Assembly: GCA_002849045.2 (NCBI GenBank)
Contig: NCRO01000058.1
Location: forward strand, 1 to 6,665
DNA: 6,665 bases
DNA from: Candidatus Sediminicultor secundus
GTDB taxonomy: Bacteria > Atribacterota > JS1 > SB-45 > 34-128
Reading direction: 5' to 3'
The position numbers and the translations under genes were made by a program. Every line of letters begins with the position of its first letter. The stretch's first letter is position 1. Positions 1 through 6,038 of this stretch are shown piece after piece. The notes below the pieces were generated by a model, which did no database searches, was not told where the DNA came from, and worked only from the letters and a program-made list of their open reading frames with translations.

Positions 1-111
1 CATAACTGCTACTACATAATCTGCCCCGGTTATTTCTTTTGCTTTAAAAAGATGGTAAAGATGGCCATTGTGAAAAGGATTGTATTCAGTAATTATTCCT
101 AATATTTTCAT
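1..111 (-). CDS. tmcAL: N-terminal 37 residues of TmcAL (YlbM family), tRNA(Met) cytidine acetate ligase, partial
   Basis: The 37 residues from ATG 111 to the window edge match the start of the TmcAL/YlbM family: [17 protein letters not shown], then a [15 protein letters not shown] segment. HNGH at residues 14-17 is the HIGH-type nucleotidyltransferase motif that binds ATP. In this family the enzyme activates acetate with ATP and acetylates the wobble cytidine (C34) of elongator tRNA-Met. The rest of the protein lies outside the window. The ATG is a methionine inside the longer frame from 1947, because there is no stop between the two. Upstream of the ATG there is only a weak GAG about 9 bases away and no good Shine-Dalgarno sequence, so independent translation looks inefficient. 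It is either the C-terminal domain of a fusion protein or a gene whose own leader was lost in a deletion. Confidence 0.8.
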   Translation of the reverse strand, partial: MKILGIITEYNPFHNGHLYHLFKAKEITGADYVVAVM

Positions 112-1947
112 AAGATTTCTCGATTTAAAAAAGTCGATTAATTTTCCAAAATGTTTTTGATTTAACTGGATAGCCATGGCATTTATAGTAAAATCTCTTC
201 TGTATAAATCTTTTTTTATCGAGCTTAGCTCAACTTCAGGAAGGGCTGCGGGGTATTCATAAAATTCTCGTCGGGCAGTTGCTACATCTATTTTAAAACC
301 ATCAGTTAAAATTACCACTGCAGTTCTAAATTTTTCGTGGCTTTTAATTCTTCCTTTCCAACTCCTGCTCAACTCTCGAGCATATTTTATTCCATCACCT
401 TCAACTACAATATCAATATCATAATTTTCAATCCCCAAAAAGAGATCTCTTACGACTCCTCCTACTATGAAAACTGGAAAATTTAATTTATCGCCTATCT
501 CCCCAATTTTATTTATAATATTTTGAACTCTTTTAGGAAATATTTTCTCTATTAATTCTATCTGCTTCTTTCTCTCTATTTTGCTACTGGTCTTAATATA
601 GGTTGAAAATGATCTTTTGGGGATATGACCTTCTCCATACAAATTTCTTATTAAATCAGTTCTGGTAATTATTCCTACTAATTTATTTTGCTGATTGACA
701 ACTAATGTTCTCCCAATATCGTAATTAATCATTAATTCTTGAATTTCAGTTAAAGGAGTTTTTAATTTTACACTAATTATTTGATTGGACATATATTTGC
801 TTACCAGCTCTTTTCCAAGCCCATGTTGTTTAGCCCTATTTATTTCCTGCATTGTTATAATGCCCTTCAGCTCCCCCTCTTCTACTACCGGAATCCCGTT
901 ATGTCCGTATCTTAATAATATTTTTTTTGTTTCTTCGATAGAAGCTGAAGTATTAACGGTTTTAACCGGTGAAGACATAATATTTTTCGCAACAATTCCT
1001 ACCTCTACTTTTCTTTCGAGGATTCCAATAAGCTTTTTTTCTAATTTATCAAGGGATAAATCTTTTACCACTGCGGAAGCCGCCTGAAAGTGACCTCCTC
1101 CTCCTAATTCCTTTAGTATTTCATCTACATCAACTGAATTTATTCTGCTCCTTCCAACTATATATATTCGCTCTGCCATCTTTACTATGGTAAAAAAAAC
1201 ATCGCTATTTTCAATTTCTATTAACCTATGGGTGAGAAGAGCCAGTCCTTCTGTATAATTTTTTACTTTTGCCTTAGCCATATTAATACGTATACCTTTG
1301 CAAAAGATTTCTTTAGAAGAAAGTAGTAATTTATTTAATAATTTTTTTTGAGTTAAGCTTAGACCAATATTTATAAAATTTGCTACAACTTTTAGTTTTA
1401 TTCCTTTATCAAACAAATAAGAAATACTGTTTATATCATCAACTGTCGTAGTTGAAAAAGTAAGGGATCCAGTATCTTCATAAATTCCCAAAGCAAAGAG
1501 AGTTGCCTCAATGGGGCTAATTTCTATATTCATTTCTTTTATTTTTTTTAAAATTATGGTAGTAGTTGCTCCTACTTCTTCTATTACATTCAAATCCCCT
1601 TTAATATCCTCTGCAGTGGAAGGGTGATGGTCATAGATATGAATTTCCAAATCTCTCTTATTTATTACATTAGCAAATAGTCCAATCCGTTTTTTTATTC
1701 TAGTATCAACTATTATCAATTTAGTAATCTCTTCTATTTTAATTTTCTTAAGAGGAGCTATCTTTATCAGCTCTCCATATATGGAGATAAACTTTCTTAC
1801 ATTTTTCTCCACAGCTCCGGTAAATACCAAAAGAGCGTCTTTATATATTTTTTTAGCTGCTACCATGGCAGACAAAGAATCAAAATCAGTGCTTTGATGG
1901 CTAATAATTACTTCCAACTGATTACCCTCTTTTTTAAATTTATTCAT
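1..1947 (-). CDS. DHH phosphoesterase - CBS pair - truncated tRNA nucleotidyltransferase head, fused in frame to TmcAL (partial, runs off left edge)
   Basis: A single frame of 649 codons has no stop before the window edge. Residues about 11-300 form a DHH/DHHA1 phosphoesterase: DFDS at 21-24, VDTR at 80-83, DHH at 106-108, YEDTGS at 156-161 and GGGGH at 282-286. Two CBS domains follow, at about 320-378 and 383-437, each with the usual xxM start and GII(T) end. Residues about 470-612 are the catalytic head of a class II CCA-adding enzyme/poly(A) polymerase: GG..RD at 496-501, metal-binding D510 and D512, and [10 protein letters not shown] at 583-592. This DHH-CBS-nucleotidyltransferase order is a known family, usually about 820-890 residues, in which DHH and CBS precede a tRNA 3'-end polymerase. 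Here the neck, body and tail are missing: after [10 protein letters not shown] the frame becomes TmcAL at residue 613. The start is uncertain. ATG 1947 has no ribosome binding site, while TTG 1917 has one and fits the family's N terminus. The activity of the truncated head is unknown. Confidence 0.85.
   Translation of the reverse strand, partial: MNKFKKEGNQLEVIISHQSTDFDSLSAMVAAKKIYKDALLVFTGAVEKNVRKFISIYGELIKIAPLKKIKIEEITKLIIVDTRIKKRIGLFANVINKRDLEIHIYDHHPSTAEDIKGDLNVIEEVGATTTIILKKIKEMNIEISPIEATLFALGIYEDTGSLTFSTTTVDDINSISYLFDKGIKLKVVANFINIGLSLTQKKLLNKLLLSSKEIFCKGIRINMAKAKVKNYTEGLALLTHRLIEIENSDVFFTIVKMAERIYIVGRSRINSVDVDEILKELGGGGHFQAASAVVKDLSLDKLEKKLIGILERKVEVGIVAKNIMSSPVKTVNTSASIEETKKILLRYGHNGIPVVEEGELKGIITMQEINRAKQHGLGKELVSKYMSNQIISVKLKTPLTEIQELMINYDIGRTLVVNQQNKLVGIITRTDLIRNLYGEGHIPKRSFSTYIKTSSKIERKKQIELIEKIFPKRVQNIINKIGEIGDKLNFPVFIVGGVVRDLFLGIENYDIDIVVEGDGIKYARELSRSWKGRIKSHEKFRTAVVILTDGFKIDVATARREFYEYPAALPEVELSSIKKDLYRRDFTINAMAIQLNQKHFGKLIDFFKSRNLMKILGIITEYNPFHNGHLYHLFKAKEITGADYVVAVM
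1925..1930 (-). promoter_or_regulatory. Ribosome binding site pointing to a TTG start at 1917
   Basis: AGAGGG on the minus strand lies 7 bases upstream of the in-frame TTG at 1917-1915. Starting there gives a protein beginning (M)[13 protein letters not shown], which puts the first DHH motif close to the N terminus as is usual for the family. ATG 1947, ten codons upstream, has no comparable site. This supports TTG 1917 as the working start, although ATG 1947 remains possible on a leaderless message. Confidence 0.5.
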
Positions 1948-1952
1948 TTAAA

Positions 1953-1961
1953 ATTATAACA
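1953..1961 (-). promoter_or_regulatory. Extended -10 promoter for the DHH-CBS fusion gene
   Basis: Minus-strand TGTTATAAT is a perfect extended -10 element (TGn followed by TATAAT at 1958-1953). No convincing -35 box is seen 16-18 bases upstream, as is common for extended -10 promoters. Transcription would start near 1947-1945, almost at the annotated ATG. The message would therefore be leaderless for ATG 1947, or have a leader of about 30 bases for TTG 1917. Confidence 0.5.
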
Positions 1962-1978
1962 CAAATAGAAAAAAGATA

Positions 1979-2061
1979 GTATATAGTATCGGGTATATAG
2001 TATCGAGTAAAGAAAATAAGAGAGAGAAATCAAATTGCTATCGCAGTATATAGTATCGAGT
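1979..2061. repeat. Short repeat GTATATAGTATCGA, three copies plus a fragment just beyond
   Basis: GTATATAGTATCG followed by G or A occurs in tandem at 1979-1992 and 1993-2006 and again at 2046-2059. The last two copies continue as GTAA. A decayed copy (AGTATATGGTAAAG) lies at about 2074-2087. The core AGTATCGAGT (1999-2008, 2052-2061) recurs in inverted orientation as ACTCGATACT at 2241-2250. The function is unknown. The spacing is irregular and the units are too short and too variable for a CRISPR array. Confidence 0.7.
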
Positions 2062-2194
2062 AACAACAGTAACAGTATATGGTAAAGAAAAATAGCAGAT
2101 AGCATATATAAATGGTTAGTTATTTAAGAAAACCGCAAACTGATTTCTTTATCTAAAAACCAATAACTAAAAACTAGTAATTATCGTCTAATTC

Positions 2195-2257
2195 AACTGG
2201 TTAACTGGACAACAGGGTAACTGAAGAACTAATACGTAATACTCGATACTTGATACT
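2195..2257. repeat. AACTGG-type repeat and inverted GTATCGAGT copy downstream of pdp
   Basis: AACTGG at 2195-2200 and again within TTAACTGG at 2201-2208, followed by the looser GGTAACTG at 2216-2223, give three diverged repeats. Next to them, ACTCGATACT at 2241-2250 is followed by TGATACTACT, the inverse of the repeat family at 1979-2061. The whole block lies immediately downstream of the pdp stop codon. It could form weak secondary structure in the pdp transcript, but it lacks terminator features. Confidence 0.45.
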
Positions 2258-2259
2258 AC

Positions 2260-3588
2260 TTATGCAAACTCTTTAACGCCTTTCTTGTTGATAGTAGCTA
2301 AAATTAGTGGTAATTTTTTGGGTTTTTTATCCCCTATAACAAATGAGGAGAACAATTTGTTCTTTGTTTCTTTTAAGTTTTTTGAATCATTATAATACAC
2401 TTCAGCTAAATCTTCGTTAATATTAACTTTGCTGCCTACTTTCTTTTTTAAAATAATTCCTACAGATAAATCGATTTCTGATTCTTTTTTCTCTCTGCCT
2501 GCTCCTAAAAGCATGGCGCTCTCACCAATTAATCGGGAATCTATTTTTTGTATATAGCCGCTAATATTAGCTTTAATATTAGTACAATGTTTTGCTAAGG
2601 GCAATAATTCCGGTTTATCGATTATTTCCGGATTCCCGCCTTGAGCGGTTATCATTTCCTTAAATTTATTAAAAGCTGACCCCTCTTGCAATATTATTTT
2701 TAATCTGTTTTTTCCTTCTTCATAATCCTTTACTGCTCCGCCTAATTTTAGCATGTGAGCACCAAGAACCAGACAAAGGTTACGTAAATCTTCCGGTCCT
2801 TTATCTTTTAAAACTTCGATAGCCTCTTTAACTTCCAAGGAATTACCGATAGCAAAACCCAAGGGTTCATCCATATTTGAAACTACCGCCACGGTCTCTT
2901 TGCCTAACTCTAATCCTATATCCACCATTATTTTCCCTAATTTCAAGGCGTCTTTATATTCTTGTATAAAAGCACCGCTGCCGGTAGTAACATCTAATAC
3001 AATAGCATCTGCACCAGCAGCCAATTTTTTACTTATAATACTGCCTACGATTAATGGAATACTTTCTATCGTTCCGGTGACATCCCTTAACGCGTATAAT
3101 TTTTTGTCTGCGGGAGCCAAATATGAAGTGGGACTTATAATTGATGCTCCAACTTTCTTAACGATATCTATAAATTTATTCAGACTTAATTCTGTTTTAA
3201 ACCCTTCAATTGATTCTAATTTATCGATTGTACCACCGGTATGACCTAAACCCCGCCCTGACATCTTGGCTACCGGAACACCTGCTGCTGCCACCATGGG
3301 AGCTAAAGCGAGGGTAGTAGTATCTCCTACTCCGCCAGTACTATGTTTATCGACTTTAATTCCGGGAATAGAACTAAGGTCGATAATTTTTCCAGAATTA
3401 ACCATAGCCATAGTTAAATATTTTATCTCCCTTTTACTCATTCCCTTAAAATATATAGCCATTAATATTGCAGACATTTGATAATCGGGAATCCTATCTT
3501 CGCAATATTCTTTTATCATGAAATTTATTTCTTCTTGAGTTAATTCTTGGCCATCTCTTTTTTTGATAATTAAATCATAAAATCTCAT
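2260..3588 (-). CDS. pdp: Pyrimidine-nucleoside phosphorylase (thymidine phosphorylase family)
   Basis: This 442-residue protein cleaves pyrimidine nucleosides with phosphate to give the free base and (deoxy)ribose-1-phosphate, a cytosolic salvage and catabolic step. The family signature SGRGLGHTGGTIDKLE lies at 110-125. The phosphate loop KHSTGGVGD spans 81-89. Base- and sugar-site residues R168, S183 and K187 sit at the positions known from Geobacillus PyNP. The helical domain is split (about 1-65 and 160-190), an alpha/beta domain surrounds it, and the C-terminal PyNP domain covers about 345-430. Residue 108 is lysine, as in broad-specificity PyNP, where E. coli thymidine phosphorylase has methionine; this suggests that uridine is also used. 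The length is normal and no catalytic residue is missing. The start is supported by a strong ribosome binding site. The gene stands alone between repeat-rich gaps of about 280 and 312 bases. The deoA-type name is an alternative. Confidence 0.95.
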   Translation of the reverse strand: MRFYDLIIKKRDGQELTQEEINFMIKEYCEDRIPDYQMSAILMAIYFKGMSKREIKYLTMAMVNSGKIIDLSSIPGIKVDKHSTGGVGDTTTLALAPMVAAAGVPVAKMSGRGLGHTGGTIDKLESIEGFKTELSLNKFIDIVKKVGASIISPTSYLAPADKKLYALRDVTGTIESIPLIVGSIISKKLAAGADAIVLDVTTGSGAFIQEYKDALKLGKIMVDIGLELGKETVAVVSNMDEPLGFAIGNSLEVKEAIEVLKDKGPEDLRNLCLVLGAHMLKLGGAVKDYEEGKNRLKIILQEGSAFNKFKEMITAQGGNPEIIDKPELLPLAKHCTNIKANISGYIQKIDSRLIGESAMLLGAGREKKESEIDLSVGIILKKKVGSKVNINEDLAEVYYNDSKNLKETKNKLFSSFVIGDKKPKKLPLILATINKKGVKEFA

Positions 3589-3596
3589 TTAATGTT

Positions 3597-3603
3597 TCCT
3601 CCC
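3597..3603 (-). promoter_or_regulatory. Ribosome binding site of pdp
   Basis: GGGAGGA on the minus strand lies 8 bases upstream of ATG 3588 and is close to the Shine-Dalgarno consensus. It fixes the start of the phosphorylase, whose N terminus (MRFYDLIIKKRDG) matches the family. Confidence 0.8.
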
Positions 3604-3649
3604 AATTGTATTCTTTGGGAATTTATTTTTTGTAAAATCATTTTAGTAA

Positions 3650-3728
3650 TGTAGGGGCTCGATGCATCGTGCCCATAGGAGAAATTACGCATTATTATGG
3701 CAAGGGCACAATTCATTGTGCCCCTACA
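3650..3728. repeat. 79-bp inverted-repeat element with TGTAGGGGC ends and two hairpins
   Basis: The outer arms TGTAGGGGC...GTGCCC (3650-3674) and GGGCAC...GCCCCTACA (3704-3728) are inverted copies, matching at 21 of 25 positions. Each arm is also a palindrome: GGGCACAAT-TC-ATTGTGCCC on the right is perfect, and GGGCTCGAT/ATCGTGCCC on the left has one mismatch. The element can fold as one long stem or as two neighbouring hairpins. Size and structure resemble a small non-autonomous mobile element (MITE) or a REP-like sequence. It encodes nothing. It lies in the predicted leader of pdp, about 45 bases upstream of the ribosome binding site. No clear target duplication flanks it. Confidence 0.75.
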
Positions 3729-3733
3729 ACGTA

Positions 3734-3739
3734 ATTATA
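3734..3739 (-). promoter_or_regulatory. Possible -10 box for pdp
   Basis: Minus-strand TATAAT matches the -10 consensus exactly and lies five bases outside the right arm of the inverted-repeat element. Transcription would start at about 3727, so the leader of about 139 bases would begin with the element's hairpins. No good -35 box is seen at 16-18 bases, and TATAAT can arise by chance in AT-rich DNA, so this is tentative. Confidence 0.3.
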
Positions 3740-3840
3740 ACCAAAAAGTCAGAATTTACTATAAAATTATCTGCAACATAGCATAAATCTGCTAATTAGA
3801 AAACCAGCTAATTAATTTATCTTGCATTTTGTATTTAAAA

Positions 3841-3871
3841 CTAACGACTATTCACCATTCACTAACGACTA
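3841..3871. repeat. Direct repeat CTAACGACTA overlapping the hppA stop codon
   Basis: CTAACGACTA occurs at 3841-3850 and 3862-3871, separated by TTCACCATTCA, itself a loose duplication of TTCACC/ATTCAC. The second copy supplies the TAG stop codon of hppA (minus-strand codon 3871-3869). The repeat begins exactly at the gene's end and resembles the word-like degenerate repeats in the other gaps of the window. No function can be assigned. Confidence 0.55.
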
Positions 3872-5833
3872 CTTTATAAATAGAGGAGCAAACACCAGAG
3901 CGACTATGGACATAACTTTAATCAATATATTCATAGAAGGACCAGCAGTATCTTTAAGAGGGTCGCCTACAGTATCACCTATAACTGCGGCCTCATGGAC
4001 TTTTGTGCCTTTTCCCCCATAATTTCCCATTTCAATATATTTTTTGGCATTATCCCAAGCTCCCCCGGAATTGGCCATCTGTATGGCCAATAATACTCCT
4101 ACTAACACCGCTCCAATCAACATGCCTCCCAAGGCTTCAGGGCCAAGTACCATTCCTACTGCTATAGGAGATACTATGGCTAACAACCCGGGTATCACCA
4201 TCTCTTTTAAAGCTCCTTTAGTGCTAATATCCACACATTTCGAAGAATCCGGTTTAGCTTTTCCCTCTTTCAGGCCAGGTATTTCTCTAAATTGCCGACG
4301 AACTTCTTCTATCATTAGGAAAGCTGTTTTTCCTACTGCATTTATGGCTAAAGCAGAAAAAAAGTAAGGCAAAAGACCACCTATAAACATCCCTGCTACC
4401 ACTATCGGATTAGTTATGCTTATGGTTTCTAATCCTACGGATTTACAATAGGCTGAAAATAGAGCCAAAGCAGTCAATGCTGCTGAACCGATAGCAAAAC
4501 CTTTTCCAATGGCAGCCGTAGTATTTCCTACCGCATCTAATGAATCGGTAATTTCTCGAACCTTGGGGTCCAGTTTGGCCATTTCCGCAATTCCACCCGA
4601 GTTATCAGCAATCGGACCGTAGGAATCAACGGAAACCGTCATGCCGATTATAGAAAGCATCCCCACTGCTGAAACAGCAATTCCGTATAATCCCGCGAAT
4701 TTATAGGCAACTAAAACTGTTAGAGAAATCACGATTAAAGGTATAGCAGTACTTTGCATACCGACAGCCAATCCCGAAATAATGGTAGTTGCTGCTCCGG
4801 TAAGTGATGACTTAGCAATTGCCTTTACCGGAGGATAGTGATAGGAGGTATAGTATTCAGTTATTAATCCGATAATTATACCGGCAGCTAAACCAGCGGC
4901 AGTGGCATAAAATACGTTTAAACTATTAAATAAAACATTAGAAAGAAAAGCAGAAGCAATAATTACTAAAAATCCGCTTACTAAAGTTCCCTTGGTTAAG
5001 GCCTTGTGTAAATTCTTTTCGCTTTTGGTTTGTACAAAAAAAGTACCTATAATAGAAGAAATTATCCCGCAAGCTGCTAACAATAGAGGAAACATAATTG
5101 CTTTAGTTCCTTCAAATAATAATCCACCCAAAATCATAGTGGAAATAATTGAGCCCACGTAAGATTCAAATAGATCTGCACCCATTCCTGCTATATCTCC
5201 TACGTTATCTCCTACGTTATCAGCGATAACTGCTGGGTTACGTGGGTCATCTTCAGGTATCCCTGCTTCAACTTTTCCCACTAAATCAGCTCCCACATCT
5301 GCAGCTTTAGTAAATATTCCTCCACCTACTCTGGCAAATAAAGCTATAGAGCTTGCCCCCAAAGCAAATCCATTTATAATTTCTGGTTCTCTGATGAAGT
5401 AATATAAAGTGCCTAAACCTAATAATCCAAAACCTGCTACCGACATACCCATCACCGCACCACCGGAGAAAGCAACTTTTAATGCTTTGGTTATTCCTCC
5501 CTCTATGGCCGCATTTGCAGTTCTCGTATTTGCTTTAGTTGCTATTTTCATTCCGGTTAAACCTGCTAATCCGGAGCAAATTGCCCCTATTACAAAAGAT
5601 AAACTGGTAATAGGACTTCTCAGCCAACCTAATATGAGACTGACTATAATAATGAAAAACACCAAAACGCTATATTCTCTTTTTAAAAAAGTAATAGCTC
5701 CCTGTTCAATCATTTTTGATATTTCTTGCATTAATTTATTTCCCGGCTTTTCTCTGATTACCTTCAGGGAAAGAAATATAGCAAATATAAGAGCGACAAC
5801 ACCACTTAAGGGAATTAACAATTCAATTTGCAT
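3869..5833 (-). CDS. hppA: Membrane-bound K+-dependent ion-pumping pyrophosphatase (probably Na+-translocating)
   Basis: This 654-residue polytopic membrane protein hydrolyses PPi and pumps Na+ and/or H+ out of the cytoplasm. The family hallmarks are intact: [11 protein letters not shown] at 179-189, a following acidic stretch with EDDPRNP at 194-200, DNVGDNVGD at 205-213, and the C-terminal [15 protein letters not shown] at 619-633. The switch motif reads [10 protein letters not shown] at 436-445. Alanine at 440 and glycine at 443 mark the K+-dependent class, since K+-independent enzymes carry lysine and threonine there. The semi-conserved glutamate is E223 in DLFESYVGS, the placement known from Na+-pumping enzymes such as that of Thermotoga, whereas plant-type H+ pumps have it about one helical turn later. 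Na+ (or Na+/H+) transport is therefore inferred, not proven. The length is at the compact end for bacteria. A ribosome binding site supports the start. The upstream neighbour ppdK makes or uses PPi, which fits a shared pyrophosphate economy. Confidence 0.95.
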   Translation of the reverse strand: MQIELLIPLSGVVALIFAIFLSLKVIREKPGNKLMQEISKMIEQGAITFLKREYSVLVFFIIIVSLILGWLRSPITSLSFVIGAICSGLAGLTGMKIATKANTRTANAAIEGGITKALKVAFSGGAVMGMSVAGFGLLGLGTLYYFIREPEIINGFALGASSIALFARVGGGIFTKAADVGADLVGKVEAGIPEDDPRNPAVIADNVGDNVGDIAGMGADLFESYVGSIISTMILGGLLFEGTKAIMFPLLLAACGIISSIIGTFFVQTKSEKNLHKALTKGTLVSGFLVIIASAFLSNVLFNSLNVFYATAAGLAAGIIIGLITEYYTSYHYPPVKAIAKSSLTGAATTIISGLAVGMQSTAIPLIVISLTVLVAYKFAGLYGIAVSAVGMLSIIGMTVSVDSYGPIADNSGGIAEMAKLDPKVREITDSLDAVGNTTAAIGKGFAIGSAALTALALFSAYCKSVGLETISITNPIVVAGMFIGGLLPYFFSALAINAVGKTAFLMIEEVRRQFREIPGLKEGKAKPDSSKCVDISTKGALKEMVIPGLLAIVSPIAVGMVLGPEALGGMLIGAVLVGVLLAIQMANSGGAWDNAKKYIEMGNYGGKGTKVHEAAVIGDTVGDPLKDTAGPSMNILIKVMSIVALVFAPLFIK

Positions 5834-5842
5834 ATTATTCTA

Positions 5843-5847
5843 TCCTT
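5843..5847 (-). promoter_or_regulatory. Ribosome binding site of hppA
   Basis: AAGGA on the minus strand, 9 bases upstream of ATG 5833, is an acceptable Shine-Dalgarno sequence. It supports the start at MQIELLIPL, which leads straight into the first membrane helix. Confidence 0.65.
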
Positions 5848-5882
5848 TCTTTTTATTTTTATTTGTAACTTTCATATTTAAG

Positions 5883-5917
5883 TGTAGAGGGGTGAAATTA
5901 ATTAACACACCCCTACA
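5883..5917. repeat. GTAGGGGTG inverted repeat (hairpin) in the hppA leader
   Basis: TGTAGAGGGGTG (5883-5894) pairs with CACCCCTACA (5908-5917), with two extra bases (AG) on the left arm, around an AT loop containing TTAATTAA. On the minus strand it begins GTTGTAGGGG, the same ten bases that open the larger element upstream of pdp. It lies between the predicted hppA promoter and its ribosome binding site. It has no T-run after the stem on the minus strand, so it is not a standard terminator. Confidence 0.65.
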
Positions 5918-5932
5918 ACTTTTACTGCACAT

Positions 5933-5961
5933 CTTATACTTTTTTAATTGTCAATTGTCAC
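5933..5961 (-). promoter_or_regulatory. Predicted promoter of hppA
   Basis: On the minus strand GTGACA (5961-5956) and TATAAG (5938-5933), each one base from the consensus, are separated by exactly 17 bases. Transcription would start at about 5926, giving a leader of about 93 bases that contains the GTAGGGG hairpin and the ribosome binding site. The -35 part overlaps a tandem AATTGTC duplication (5946-5959), which also creates a perfect but badly spaced TTGACA at 5954-5949. Confidence 0.45.
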
Positions 5962-6024
5962 TACAATCTATTTTTAGAATATTTTCTAATTGGAGAATTG
6001 GCCAATTAGTGAATTGGTGAATTA
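5946..6024. repeat. AATTGG/AATTGTC degenerate repeats between ppdK and hppA
   Basis: AATTGTC is duplicated in tandem (5946-5952, 5953-5959). Between 5986 and 6024 the word AATTGG (with GAATT and GTGAATT variants) recurs four times in either orientation. It includes the 12-base palindrome AATTGGCCAATT (5996-6007) and the inverted pair CTAATTGG/CCAATTAG (5986-5993, 6002-6009). This fills most of the space after the ppdK stop codon. The stems are AT-rich and not followed by a T-run on the minus strand, so a terminator is not claimed. Confidence 0.55.
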
Positions 6025-6038
6025 ATATTATTGTATCT

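Larger units (their letters stand above)
1948..2259. other. Intergenic region without a gene, rich in degenerate short repeats
   Basis: These 312 bases separate the end of pdp from the start of the DHH-CBS fusion gene. No credible coding frame or RNA gene is seen. The region contains, from left to right, the extended -10 element, three copies of a 14-base word (1979-2059), an imperfect inverted repeat TTAGTTATT/AATAACTAA (2116-2124 and 2162-2170), an AACTGG/TTAACTGG stretch (2195-2222), and an inverted copy of the AGTATCGAGT word (2241-2250) ten bases from the pdp stop codon. No GC-rich hairpin followed by a T-run was found, so no rho-independent terminator for pdp is called. Confidence 0.6.

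Noticed and set aside
785..1087. Plus-strand open frame opposite the CBS region
   Set aside because: It is antisense to clearly conserved CBS and DHHA1 coding sequence, with no ribosome binding site or recognisable domain. The other plus-strand frames at 2900-3244, 3266-3481, 3822-4022, 4044-4367 and 6224-6535 were rejected for the same reason.
1979..2061. Possible CRISPR array
   Set aside because: The repeats are only 14 bases, two copies are directly adjacent without a spacer, the spacing is irregular and no cas genes are present.
2116..2170. Structured RNA or terminator formed by TTAGTTATT/AATAACTAA with an inner AAGAAA/TTTCTT stem
   Set aside because: The stems are AT-only or nearly so, the outer arms are 37 bases apart, and such pairings are expected by chance in this composition. 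No known RNA family fits.
3650..3728. Insertion sequence
   Set aside because: The element is only 79 bases, encodes no transposase and shows no clear target-site duplication, so only an inverted repeat of unknown origin is claimed.
5986..6009. Rho-independent terminator after ppdK
   Set aside because: The AATTGGCCAATT palindrome is AT-rich and is not followed by a run of T on the minus strand, so it is better explained by the AATTGG repeat words.
5409..6020. Long plus-strand open frame of about 200 codons
   Set aside because: It is antisense to the N-terminal half of hppA and then runs into repeat-rich non-coding DNA. It resembles no protein family I recognise, and its openness follows from the codon pattern of hppA.
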